From the NCBI RefSeq assembly GCF_900156735.1, contig NZ_FTOL01000012.1, positions 1 to 64,000 of the forward strand: a DNA stretch of 64,000 bases, given 5' to 3'. Below, piece by piece: positions 18,197 to 25,496 of this stretch. A program made the translations under genes and the position numbers. Every line of letters starts with the position of its first letter. Positions within the stretch are counted from its first letter, which is position 1. This stretch comes from Chryseobacterium ureilyticum (GTDB lineage: Bacteria; Bacteroidota; Bacteroidia; Flavobacteriales; Weeksellaceae). The notes beneath the pieces were generated by a model that did not search any database, was not told the DNA's origin, and saw only the letters and a list, made by a program, of their open reading frames with translations.

Positions 18197-18574
18197 CTAA
18201 TTTGTAAGTTCTTTATATTGGTTTGCTGTCAATAAGTTTTCTAATTCTGTAAGGTCTTTGATTTCAATTTTTATCAACCAACCATCTTTATAAGGGTTGT
18301 CATTGATTAGTGTAGGTACTTTCAATAGTATGTCGTTCGTTTCAATGATTTTACCCGATACAGGCATAAATAAATCGCTGACCGTTTTAACCGCTTCAAC
18401 AGAGCCGAATACTTCATCCTGCTGAAAATTATATCCAACATTCGATAAGTCTGCATACACAATTTCGCCCAATTCACTTTGTGCAAATTCTGTGATGCCT
18501 ATTGTACCTATGTTATCCTGTACGCTTATCCACGTATGTTCTTTTGAATATTTTAAATCGTTTGGAAATTCCAT
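18197..18574 (-). CDS. GcvH-like lipoyl carrier protein in the ars operon
   Basis: A 125-aa protein of the glycine cleavage H-protein family. The lipoylation site is intact: the Lys lies in GSVEAVKTVSDLFMPVSG (near residue 63), between the usual strands (KYSKEHTWISV at the start). Length and motifs match normal GcvH, whose lipoyl arm shuttles the aminomethyl group between P- and T-proteins. No gcvP or gcvT is nearby. Instead it is packed between a metallophosphoesterase (17 bp) and ACR3 (7 bp). Since arsenite binds dihydrolipoyl dithiols, a role as an arsenite-binding carrier or spare lipoyl acceptor is possible, but this is inference. Confidence 0.87.
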   Translation of the reverse strand: MEFPNDLKYSKEHTWISVQDNIGTIGITEFAQSELGEIVYADLSNVGYNFQQDEVFGSVEAVKTVSDLFMPVSGKIIETNDILLKVPTLINDNPYKDGWLIKIEIKDLTELENLLTANQYKELTN

Positions 18575-18591
18575 TTTTCTGATTTTTTAGA

Positions 18592-19365
18592 TTAATAACC
18601 TCTCCTTAAATTTTCTGCGTATTCGTTTGGTAATGGGCTTTCTTCAATTGCTTTTGCTGCTTTTTCAATATCATAATCAAAGCGTATAAATTCTACTTTG
18701 ATACTGTCTTTATCCAATACTGAACTATCTTCATTGATTGTAAGCATTACATAACCACCTCTCACATCGCTGTCTTTTGGTTTACCTACTGAACCTATAT
18801 TTATGGCGTGTCTAAAATGATTTTGTCCGTCAATACCGGAGTTTAAAATACGGTGGTATGGCTTGTGTGTATGCCCAAAACACATAACGTCTGCATCAGC
18901 TTGTTCCATTATCCTAAGCATACTTTTTTCTTCCCTATCCTCAAATAAGTATTCGTTTATTTTTCTTGGACTTCCGTGTACTAATAATAAATTGAGCTTA
19001 TCTTCATTCAATTGAAATTCTACTTTGATATGTACAGGAAGTGTACGCAAATAGGCTCTTTCTTCATCTTTCATAATAGAGTTGGTAAATGAAATAGAGA
19101 TTTTCCCATTATCTTTTTCCCCGTCTGTTTTGTACGCACATCCACAATCGTTGCTCATACGCCCGATGCCAAAATCATAATTTCCTGCAATGGTTGGTAT
19201 TTTCCTTTTACGGATTTCGTTTACAACTTCATTTGCCCAAATATTATAACCTACCAAATCGCCTAAGCAATAAATACTGTCGGGGTTTCTTTTTTCTACA
19301 TCTTCAAAGAATGCTTCTAAGGCAGGTAGATTGGCGTGAATGTCGCTGAATAATGCAATTTTCAT
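18592..19365 (-). CDS. YfcE/MJ0936-like metallophosphoesterase in the ars operon
   Basis: A 257-aa calcineurin-like phosphoesterase. Metal-ligand motifs appear in order: DIHAN (residues 8-12), GDLVGYN, GNYDF, LLVHGSP and GHTHKPYH. A family-specific insert carries GRMSNDCGCAYK, with a CxC that may bind metal. The core resembles YfcE-type phosphodiesterases. Such genes recur in arsenic gene islands, but their substrate there is not established. It lies between the DUF6428 gene (46 bp) and the gcvH-like gene (17 bp) and is likely under ArsR control. Confidence 0.88.
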   Translation of the reverse strand: MKIALFSDIHANLPALEAFFEDVEKRNPDSIYCLGDLVGYNIWANEVVNEIRKRKIPTIAGNYDFGIGRMSNDCGCAYKTDGEKDNGKISISFTNSIMKDEERAYLRTLPVHIKVEFQLNEDKLNLLLVHGSPRKINEYLFEDREEKSMLRIMEQADADVMCFGHTHKPYHRILNSGIDGQNHFRHAINIGSVGKPKDSDVRGGYVMLTINEDSSVLDKDSIKVEFIRFDYDIEKAAKAIEESPLPNEYAENLRRGY

Positions 19366-19411
19366 TTTTATTGATTTTTATGTTTTGAATTTTGTTTTAC
19401 TTATTAAGATA

Positions 19412-19885
19412 TTAACAACAACCACCTCCTGGCGTACAAGCGTTTGAATTGTTTACAGATAATTCAGTCAAATTTTTCTTTTGTTTCTCTGAAGGAATGC
19501 CACAAGCATCCTGAGCCAAACACGCAGTCGTTTTATTTTTTAGTACAAATGTTTTCCCGTTAAACTCCAAATCGTACTTGCCAATTGTTCCGCTTTGATA
19601 TTCTACTTCTATCTCAGCATCTTCCATTCCCAATTTTTCTTCAGATAACTTGATGATGTTTAATAGTTTGGTCGGCTTTAATCTATGCTCGTAATCATCT
19701 GCATTCCATAATTGAAAGTTGACCACTTTTTCATTTCTGATTGTTCCACCACAATCGATGAAATTCTTTGTAATTACACCCACTTCTGTAACGTGAAAGT
19801 GTTCTGGTACAAATATTCCGTTCTCTAATTGAAATTCAACATTATCTAATGTTGGTAAGATTTCTTTGATGTCTGATAGTTTCAT
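19412..19885 (-). CDS. DUF6428 family protein of arsenic operons
   Basis: A 157-aa soluble protein with no signal peptide. It shows the family's N-terminal LKLSDIKEIL-like start (KLSDIKEILPTLDNVEF), then VPEHFHVTEVG, FIDCGGTIR and NFQLWNADDYEHRL. The C-terminal 40 residues are Cys-rich (CLAQDACG, then NACTPGGGCC at the very end), which suggests arsenite or metal binding. DUF6428 genes usually follow arsR in Bacteroidota, as here. Biochemical function is unknown to me. Confidence 0.78.
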   Translation of the reverse strand: MKLSDIKEILPTLDNVEFQLENGIFVPEHFHVTEVGVITKNFIDCGGTIRNEKVVNFQLWNADDYEHRLKPTKLLNIIKLSEEKLGMEDAEIEVEYQSGTIGKYDLEFNGKTFVLKNKTTACLAQDACGIPSEKQKKNLTELSVNNSNACTPGGGCC

Positions 19886-19957
19886 AAATCTTCTATTTTA
19901 TTATGATATTTTTCTATACTTTGGAATTCTATTTTTGATATACAAATTTAATCGATA

Positions 19958-19985
19958 CATAATATTGCAATATAACGATATTAAG
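19958..19985. promoter_or_regulatory. second ArsR-type operator, between arsR and the rest of the operon
   Basis: This 28-bp site matches the arsR upstream palindrome at 23 of 28 positions in the same orientation (core ATATTGCAATATAACGATAT). It lies 18 bp beyond the arsR stop codon and about 70 bp before the DUF6428 gene, so it could control a second promoter for the resistance genes. Confidence 0.6.
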
Positions 19986-20003
19986 GAATGTAAAAAAATG
20001 CCT

Positions 20004-20333
20004 TTAACAGCATTGATTTACTTTTACTTCCTGTTCAAAGAATTGATTGAAATACTCTTGTATCTCTTTCCATTTCTTTTCTTCTATACAATAACAAACT
20101 GATTTTCCATCTATTGTACCCTGTATAATACCCATATATTTCAACTCTTTTAAATGCTGCGAGATTGTCGCTTGCGCCAAACCTAATTTATCCACCAAAT
20201 CATTGCAAATGCAGGATTTTTGATTGATAATATATTGAAGTATAGCTACCCTTGCAGGATGTCCAAAAACTTTAAACAAAGAAGCTAATTTATTTTGTTC
20301 ATCTGAAAACATATCTGATTTTGTAAGCCCCAT
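20004..20333 (-). CDS. arsR: ArsR/SmtB family arsenic-responsive repressor
   Basis: A 109-aa winged-helix repressor of the ArsR family. The core is VFGHPARVAILQYII, then a likely metalloid-binding SCICNDLV (Cys-x-Cys at the start of helix alpha-3), recognition helix LAQATISQHLKELKYMGII, and beta wing GTIDGKSVCYCI. It ends in QCC, adding a Cys pair. As(III) binding would release it from DNA. It is the first gene of the ars operon and has a perfect palindrome just upstream, consistent with autoregulation. Confidence 0.92.
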   Translation of the reverse strand: MGLTKSDMFSDEQNKLASLFKVFGHPARVAILQYIINQKSCICNDLVDKLGLAQATISQHLKELKYMGIIQGTIDGKSVCYCIEEKKWKEIQEYFNQFFEQEVKVNQCC

Positions 20334-20342
20334 ACTTAATTA

Positions 20343-20370
20343 TTTAATATCGCAATATTACGATATTAAA
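20343..20370. promoter_or_regulatory. ArsR operator palindrome
   Basis: Perfect 10-bp arms TTTAATATCG (20343-20352) and CGATATTAAA (20361-20370) flank an 8-bp AT-rich centre. It begins 10 bp upstream of arsR. On the minus strand it contains TAATATTG, a one-mismatch -7 box, so a bound repressor would cover the promoter. Confidence 0.8.
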
Positions 20371-20373
20371 TTT

Positions 20374-21048
20374 GAAATACAAAAAGATTTAATAGCTTTT
20401 TACAAATTATATTTAAAAAAGGTATCAGGATATAACTTCTATTTTTTATAAAATTATATTTTGAACTTGTTACCATCTTTGAGACAAAATCATACACATT
20501 ATTAATAATTTTCTAAAATTTTTTCTTTACAACTTTTAAAGACAATCTTCTCGCATAAATCCAGTGATAAATGAATGTGAAGCTCTCATTCCTTTTGTTT
20601 CTAATTATTAGACACTAAGAAGGATGCTATATCTCTCACAACTTTACTTATAAATACAGGATATCTCTGGAAAAAAATGTTTTTCTTTCTGATCATTAAG
20701 CTGGATTTCTTTTTCAATAAAAAATACTCCGCTAACCTCACACAACTCCCTACAGGAAAAATATTAGGATGTTTTTTGCTAAATTCAAATCTTACGATCT
20801 CTCTTGGAAATCGAAAGATATATAAATAAAAAATATATGAAGATTATTAACAAAAGATGACTAGCAGCTTTTTTAGGATGTCGAACTTAAGTTTTGTCTT
20901 CTTCAAGACATTTTTGAAATCTTAACAGACAAATTTCAATATCTTTTTAAAAAAACTGTATCATTACTTTACAAGGCATATCAACTTCGAATATAGATCC
21001 TCTATACAACTATCTTTGTCTGATAATTTAATTATCTCAGAAATCTTT
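20374..21048. other. 675-bp stretch without a supported gene
   Basis: No convincing coding region, RNA gene or repeat was seen between the ars operator and the integrase. Only short, low-complexity AT-rich ORFs are present, the longest a 50-codon one (20677-20829) that I do not trust. Decayed remnants of island genes are possible. Confidence 0.6.
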
Positions 21049-22272
21049 TTACATTCTTTTGTCAAGATATTTTTGTTTAAGTAACATCATGTCCTCACTA
21101 ACTTTGCTATCTAATATCTTCGCATAATGCTGCGTAGTTTTAATACTTTTATGACCTAGCATTTTACTTACACTTTCAATAGAGACCCCGTTAGATAAAG
21201 TAACGGTTGTTGCAAAAGTGTGGCGTGCAATATGGTAAGTTAATTCCTTATTGATACCGCACAGATCTGCAATTTCTTTCAAATAGGCATTCATCTTTTG
21301 ATTACTAAGAATAGGCAGAAGTTTTCCACTATTAAGGCAAGCCGGATGATTTTTGTATTTTTTAATAATTTTCTCTGTTTGAGAAAGTATGGGAATATTA
21401 GAAGTAGTTTTAGTTTTCTGACGTTTGGTATAAATCCATTGAGAGCCATCAAGACCTAAATTGATATTTTGATATGTTAGTTTTTGGGTATCAATGTACG
21501 CCAGTCCGGTGAAACAGCTGAACAGAAAAATATCTCTAACCAAAGACAATCTCTCATTTGTAAAATCTTTGGTAAAAAGCACTTCAATTTCCTGTTCATT
21601 AAGAAACATTCTCGTCACTTCATTAAACTTAGAATGATAGTTCATAAAAGGGTCTCGCTCTATCCATCCATTCGCAAGACAAATACGAACAATCTTACCA
21701 AAATTCTTAATATACTTAACAGCAGAATTATTGTTGCAGGATCTCTCGGTTCTTAAAAAAAATTCAAAATCATTTAGAAAAGCATAATCAATCTTTTTAA
21801 TTTCAATGTCGGTAATACTATATTTCCATTTCAAGAAATCTTTTGTATGTTTGAGACATGTTTTATAACGTGTCAATGTTCCTTGTGCAAATTCTTTTTC
21901 AATCAGTTTCTCCATTCGATCATTATGATCCTGAAAAATAGGAATGAGCATTCTGGTCAATTTACCTTTACCAACTAACTTATTTTTAAGAGTCTCACAA
22001 GTTACTGTTTCCTTATCTCTGATTAATTCGTGATAGGCATCATAAACTTTCTGCTCAAAAGTTTTCAAATAAAAATTAAGTGATCTAAATTCTTCAGAAG
22101 AGCCACTAACCTTCTGCATTGCAGAATTCCATTTTGAAGCCTTTACTGTACGTTTTGTGCTTATCTCGGATATCTTGCCATCAATTGTAATTCGTAAGTA
22201 AATAGGAGACTCTCCTAAAGAATTGATTTTAGCTTTTTTTACATAGAAAAGTAAATTGAATGTCTTGTTCAT
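21049..22272 (-). CDS. tyrosine recombinase (CTnDOT-type integrase)
   Basis: A 407-aa site-specific integrase. It has an arm-DNA-binding N-terminal domain (about 1-90), a SAM-like core-binding domain (105-205) and a catalytic domain (220-395). R350 in HIARHTFATT, H374 in LGHKSIKTTQHY and the nucleophile Y383 are present. The first catalytic Arg, expected after TGL, is replaced by Ala258 (TGLAYIDTQKL), as known for CTnDOT-family integrases. It lies 247 bp from the 3' end of a tRNA-Asp gene, which implies insertion of a mobile island at that tRNA. The metal and arsenic genes are on its other side. Confidence 0.92.
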   Translation of the reverse strand: MNKTFNLLFYVKKAKINSLGESPIYLRITIDGKISEISTKRTVKASKWNSAMQKVSGSSEEFRSLNFYLKTFEQKVYDAYHELIRDKETVTCETLKNKLVGKGKLTRMLIPIFQDHNDRMEKLIEKEFAQGTLTRYKTCLKHTKDFLKWKYSITDIEIKKIDYAFLNDFEFFLRTERSCNNNSAVKYIKNFGKIVRICLANGWIERDPFMNYHSKFNEVTRMFLNEQEIEVLFTKDFTNERLSLVRDIFLFSCFTGLAYIDTQKLTYQNINLGLDGSQWIYTKRQKTKTTSNIPILSQTEKIIKKYKNHPACLNSGKLLPILSNQKMNAYLKEIADLCGINKELTYHIARHTFATTVTLSNGVSIESVSKMLGHKSIKTTQHYAKILDSKVSEDMMLLKQKYLDKRM

Positions 22273-22370
22273 TTCGTAAAGGGTTTGAGATTTAAAATTA
22301 ATCTTAGCAAAAACTTATCACAAGATATTCAGTTCCTGAACTAGCTACTGAACCGGGTTTGTTGAATTTT

Positions 22371-22417
22371 CAGTGACCTTTTTAAACCTATTTTAACAGG
22401 TCACTGAATAGGTCACT
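22371..22417. repeat. inverted and direct repeats between integrase and tRNA-Asp
   Basis: CAGTGACCT (22371-22379) is inverted as AGGTCACTG (22398-22406), and a third copy AGGTCACT follows at 22410-22417. Placement upstream of the integrase suggests arm-type binding sites, an excision-protein site or an operator. Confidence 0.5.
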
Positions 22418-22462
22418 TTCAAATTGTGCTTTTTTAACTTTCTTTGAATAGACATAAAACGA

Positions 22463-22496
22463 AAAAAGCTTTAAAACATATGTTTTAAAGCTTTTT
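22463..22496. terminator. 34-bp perfect palindrome, likely bidirectional terminator
   Basis: A perfect palindrome is centred on CATATG, with arms AAAAAGCTTTAAAACAT and its complement. The ends give A- and T-runs on both strands. It lies downstream of the tRNA-Asp pair and probably ends that transcript, shielding the integrase gene. Confidence 0.75.
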
Positions 22497-22519
22497 GCAC
22501 TACTTTGATATTGTAGTTG

Positions 22520-22593
22520 CGATCCGGACGGGACTCGAACCCGCGACCTCCGCCGTGACAGGGCGGCATTCTAACCAGCTGAACTACCGGATC
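22520..22593 (-). tRNA. tRNA-Asp (GTC), copy 2 in transcript order
   Basis: A 74-nt cloverleaf on the minus strand. The acceptor GATCCGG pairs with CCGGATC, the discriminator is G, the T-loop is GGTTCGAGTCC, and the anticodon loop CTGTCAC is flanked by CCGCC/GGCGG, giving anticodon GTC. CCA is not encoded. Its 3' end faces the integrase, so it is the likely attachment site of the island. Confidence 0.96.
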
Positions 22594-22626
22594 AATTTTT
22601 TTAAAAGTAATTGAAAAAACTTTATG

Positions 22627-22700
22627 CGATCCGGACGGGACTCGAACCCGCGACCTCCGCCGTGACAGGGCGGCATTCTAACCAGCTGAACTACCGGATC
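22627..22700 (-). tRNA. tRNA-Asp (GTC), copy 1 in transcript order
   Basis: Identical in sequence to the neighbouring tRNA-Asp, with the same acceptor stem, anticodon GTC and no encoded CCA. The two are 33 bp apart and probably processed from one transcript. Confidence 0.96.
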
Positions 22701-22778
22701 ATTTTTTTTGTGAAAGAACGTCGTTTCTTTTTCGTGGTTGCAAAATTACACCTTTTTTTATTACCTGCAAATTATTTT

Positions 22779-22811
22779 CAAAAAAAATGCCTCCCAATCG
22801 TGGAAGGCATT
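22779..22811 (-). terminator. intrinsic terminator of trxA
   Basis: On the minus strand AATGCCT (complement of 22805-22811) pairs with AGGCATT (22786-22792), with one mismatch and three further pairs, followed by a run of eight T residues. Confidence 0.75.
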
Positions 22812-22830
22812 CATTATCAAACTTATTTTT

Positions 22831-23148
22831 TTATAAGTGAGCGCTTAATTTTTCAGCGATTACCTCTTTTGGAGCTACACCTACTAATTTATCTACTACT
22901 TCTCCGTTCTTAAAAATAAGAACTGTAGGAATATTTCTGATACCATACTGCATTGAAATCTCCTGGTTGTTGTCTACATCTACTTTTCCTACTACTGCCT
23001 TTCCTTCAAAATCTGATGCTACTTCTTCGATGATTGGTCCTAACGTTCTGCAAGGTCCGCACCATACTGCCCAGAAGTCTACTAATACCGGTTTATCTGA
23101 TTTTAAAACCGTATCCTGGAATGAGCTGTCTGTAATTTCTAAAGCCAT
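22831..23148 (-). CDS. trxA: thioredoxin
   Basis: A 105-aa cytoplasmic thioredoxin. The active site is VWCGPC within DFWAVWCGPCRTLGPI (residues 26-41), with the cis-Pro at GIRNIPTVLIF. Length and fold signatures are complete. It reduces protein disulfides using electrons from thioredoxin reductase. It appears monocistronic, with its own terminator and a -7 box (TAATTTTG, minus strand of 23205-23212). Confidence 0.96.
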   Translation of the reverse strand: MALEITDSSFQDTVLKSDKPVLVDFWAVWCGPCRTLGPIIEEVASDFEGKAVVGKVDVDNNQEISMQYGIRNIPTVLIFKNGEVVDKLVGVAPKEVIAEKLSAHL

Positions 23149-23204
23149 TTTTTGTTTCTTTTATTTTAATTAATATTATTTTCTCTTTTTAACTATTGAG
23201 TGTT

Positions 23205-23212
23205 CAAAATTA
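23205..23212 (-). promoter_or_regulatory. putative -7 box of trxA
   Basis: Reads TAATTTTG on the minus strand, matching TAnnTTTG, 57 bp upstream of the trxA ATG. Confidence 0.45.
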
Positions 23213-23231
23213 CGATTTTTACATCATAAGA

Positions 23232-24407
23232 CTATCTATGCTCAACATTAGTTTTTTCTATAGTAAAATCCTTAGAGATTTCTTTTAACGCATCTACCAA
23301 CGCATCAATATCTGCCTTAGTCGTCATATGACTGAAAGAAATACGTAATGGCGTACAATGATCCATTTCGTCCTCAGAAAGCACCATCATCATTACCATA
23401 GAAGGCTTGGATGCTCCGGAAGAACATGCGCTTCCCTGAGAAATTGCAATTCCCTTCATATCCAGCTGAAGTCCGATTAACGAGTTTTTATAAGGCAATA
23501 AAGCACTTAAAACCGTATAAAGGCTATTTTCCTTTTCGGCACTCCTTCCGTTGAATTTTACACCTTCAATTTCCGCAGAAAGCCTTTCAATAGCATAATT
23601 TTTAATATCCTGCATATGGTTGGTATATTCATCCATATGATTCAAAGAAATTTCTAATGCTTTTCCAAGTCCTACGATACCACTAACATTCTCTGTTCCG
23701 GCTCTCAGACTTCTTTCTTGAGGTCCTCCCGTAATAATTCCTTTTAAACCAGTTGCTTTTCTGATGAAGGCAAAACCAGAACCTTTCGGTCCATGAAATT
23801 TATGAGCACTGCACGAAGCGAAATCCACCGGAATATCCGATAAATCAAGATTCATATGTGCCATTGTCTGCACTGTATCTGAATGAAATAGTGCTTTGTG
23901 TTCCTTGCAAAGTTCTGCCACTTTTTTAAGATCAATAATGTTTCCGATCTCGTTATTAGCATGCATTAAACTTACTAAAGTCTTTTTATCTGAAGCTTTT
24001 AATAATTCTTCTAATTTATTAAGATCAATATCTCCTTTTTCATTCGGACGGATGTAGTTTACTTCTACTCCTTTTCTGCTTTTCATATCCAAAATACTTT
24101 CGGAAACACATTTATGTTCCAAAGGAGAGCTTATGATCCTTTCCACTCCAAGATGTTCCACTGAGGATTTGATGATCATATTGTTTGATTCTGTACCACA
24201 GGAAGTGAAAATGATTTCAGCAGGAGTTACATGAAGATAGTCTGCAACCTGTCTTCTTACATTTTCAATAAGGATTTTGGCTTCCTGTCCAAAGCTGTGA
24301 GTTGAAGACGGGTTTCCGAAGTTCATCTTCATCGTGCCAACCATTGCATCTATTACTTCATCTGCAAGCGGAGTGGTTGCGGCATTATCTAAATATATTT
24401 TATCCAT
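23232..24407 (-). CDS. cysteine desulfurase (IscS/NifS family)
   Basis: A 391-aa PLP enzyme that takes sulfur from cysteine for Fe-S clusters and tRNA thiolation. The start at 24407 gives MDKIYLDNAATTPL, the family's N-terminus; an upstream in-frame extension to 24476 would overlap the lipoprotein gene and is rejected. The PLP Lys lies in SAHKFHGPKGSGFAF, and the catalytic Cys lies in ISQGSACSSG (about residue 330). This short SSG-type Cys loop fits the class with a mobile loop. No iscU is adjacent. Confidence 0.93.
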   Translation of the reverse strand: MDKIYLDNAATTPLADEVIDAMVGTMKMNFGNPSSTHSFGQEAKILIENVRRQVADYLHVTPAEIIFTSCGTESNNMIIKSSVEHLGVERIISSPLEHKCVSESILDMKSRKGVEVNYIRPNEKGDIDLNKLEELLKASDKKTLVSLMHANNEIGNIIDLKKVAELCKEHKALFHSDTVQTMAHMNLDLSDIPVDFASCSAHKFHGPKGSGFAFIRKATGLKGIITGGPQERSLRAGTENVSGIVGLGKALEISLNHMDEYTNHMQDIKNYAIERLSAEIEGVKFNGRSAEKENSLYTVLSALLPYKNSLIGLQLDMKGIAISQGSACSSGASKPSMVMMMVLSEDEMDHCTPLRISFSHMTTKADIDALVDALKEISKDFTIEKTNVEHR

Positions 24408-24409
24408 TA

Positions 24410-24880
24410 TTATTTTGAATATTTTAATTGTACGGAGGTAAACTGGTAATTTGCCGGAACAGCAAAGATAAACCAAGGACTTGAAAGTACCTGAATTTCC
24501 ATTCCGCCGGAATTTGATTCCTTATTCGGAACTTCTACAAAAAGGACATTATCCTTTACAGATACATTTTTAATTTCATTGATTGCATGACTTCCTGATC
24601 TGAAACTTCCCAGATTGTACAAAATGACTTTCTTGTCTTTTGGAAATTTCGGGTAATTATCTGCCGGATTTTTTCCTTCTTCTACAAGCTGAAAACCACT
24701 ATTAGCAACGGCAAGGTATTCTTTCTCATCTTTAATGATTCTAAAACCATTTTCATTTGCTCCTCCCTGATTTTGAGAGACAAGAAGTTCTACAGTTTTC
24801 TGCATATCCGATGGTTTTTGAGATGATGTACTTGCACAGCTCATTAAGATTGCTGTACATGCAATTAACAGGCTTTTCAT
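24410..24880 (-). CDS. PrcB-like lipoprotein
   Basis: A 156-aa predicted lipoprotein (lipobox LMSCAS, Cys15). The mature part matches the C-terminal domain of PrcB, the dentilisin protease-complex subunit family, with the typical VILYNLGSFRSGSHAINEI and a closing FAVPANYQFTSVQLKY. The role outside spirochaetes is unknown. It ends 3 bp before the cysteine desulfurase start, so the two are co-transcribed. Confidence 0.72.
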   Translation of the reverse strand: MKSLLIACTAILMSCASTSSQKPSDMQKTVELLVSQNQGGANENGFRIIKDEKEYLAVANSGFQLVEEGKNPADNYPKFPKDKKVILYNLGSFRSGSHAINEIKNVSVKDNVLFVEVPNKESNSGGMEIQVLSSPWFIFAVPANYQFTSVQLKYSK

Positions 24881-24904
24881 TTTCTACAATTTTATCACCC
24901 AAAA

Positions 24905-25492
24905 TTAGTGAAAAAATTGATAATGTCCTTCATTTGCCCATCTCAACATTGGCTTATCTCCGGAAGTATCACCAAAAGCAATAATTTTATCGTATTTAGA
25001 ATTGTTGATTTCTTCTTTTATTCGCACCAATTTCTCTTTTCCGTTGCAGTTTTTTCCAATAAAGTTTCCTGTAAAAACTCCGTTTTTAAACTCTGCCCGC
25101 GTAGAAACAAGCTGCATGTTCAGTTCCTTAGCAAATGGTTTTACCCAGATATCCAATGAAGCGGTCACTAATAAGCTCTGTGTATTATTCCTATCGATAT
25201 TTTGAATAAAGTCCAACGCATTTTCTCTTACAATTCTTGGATAATGAAGTTCAAAGAATTGTCTGGATTTGGTTTCTATTTTCTCTTGAGTCTGCCCTTT
25301 TAATATAGAACCGATAAAGCTTTTCTTTACTTTTTCTGCTTCTGCCAGCTTTAGTTTCAAAAGAATAAAAAGTGGCACATGCTTTAAAAATTGTACCCGA
25401 TATTTCGTAGAATCGTAGAATTTAAGATACATAAACATTGTATCCTTATACGTCAGGGTTCCGTCAAAATCAAAACAATACAATTTTTTCAT
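24905..25492 (-). CDS. HAD-IB family phosphatase of the polyprenyl-phosphoryl-pentose operon
   Basis: A 195-aa HAD hydrolase of the PSPase-like IB subfamily. Motif I is DFDGTLT (residues 8-14), motif II is LLVTASLD, and motif III/IV is IAFGDTSGDKPML. It is the last of four tightly packed genes (4 bp after the SDR gene). By position it could remove the 5-phosphate from polyprenyl-phosphoryl-5-phosphoribose, a step that mycobacteria assign to a PAP2-type protein (Rv3807c). That substitution is inference; the fold and motifs are clear. Confidence 0.85.
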   Translation of the reverse strand: MKKLYCFDFDGTLTYKDTMFMYLKFYDSTKYRVQFLKHVPLFILLKLKLAEAEKVKKSFIGSILKGQTQEKIETKSRQFFELHYPRIVRENALDFIQNIDRNNTQSLLVTASLDIWVKPFAKELNMQLVSTRAEFKNGVFTGNFIGKNCNGKEKLVRIKEEINNSKYDKIIAFGDTSGDKPMLRWANEGHYQFFH

Positions 25493-25496
25493 TTTT

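Noticed and set aside
20677..20829. 50-codon plus-strand ORF in the gap before the integrase
   Set aside because: Phe/Lys/Asn-rich composition in AT-rich DNA, no family likeness, no promoter.
1..21048. A second copy of the tRNA-Asp 3' end as the left attachment site
   Set aside because: I looked for GATCCGGACGGGACTCG in this range and did not find it; the end of the island is not placed.
22611..22913. Plus-strand ORF of 100 aa beginning MKKLYAIRTGLEPATSAVTG
   Set aside because: It lies across the tRNA-Asp gene on the other strand; the IRTGLEPATSAVTG phrase is the known artefact of translating tRNA DNA.
23232..24476. Longer form of the cysteine desulfurase starting at 24476
   Set aside because: The extra 23 residues overlap the lipoprotein gene and are not in the family; the ATG at 24407 gives the normal start.
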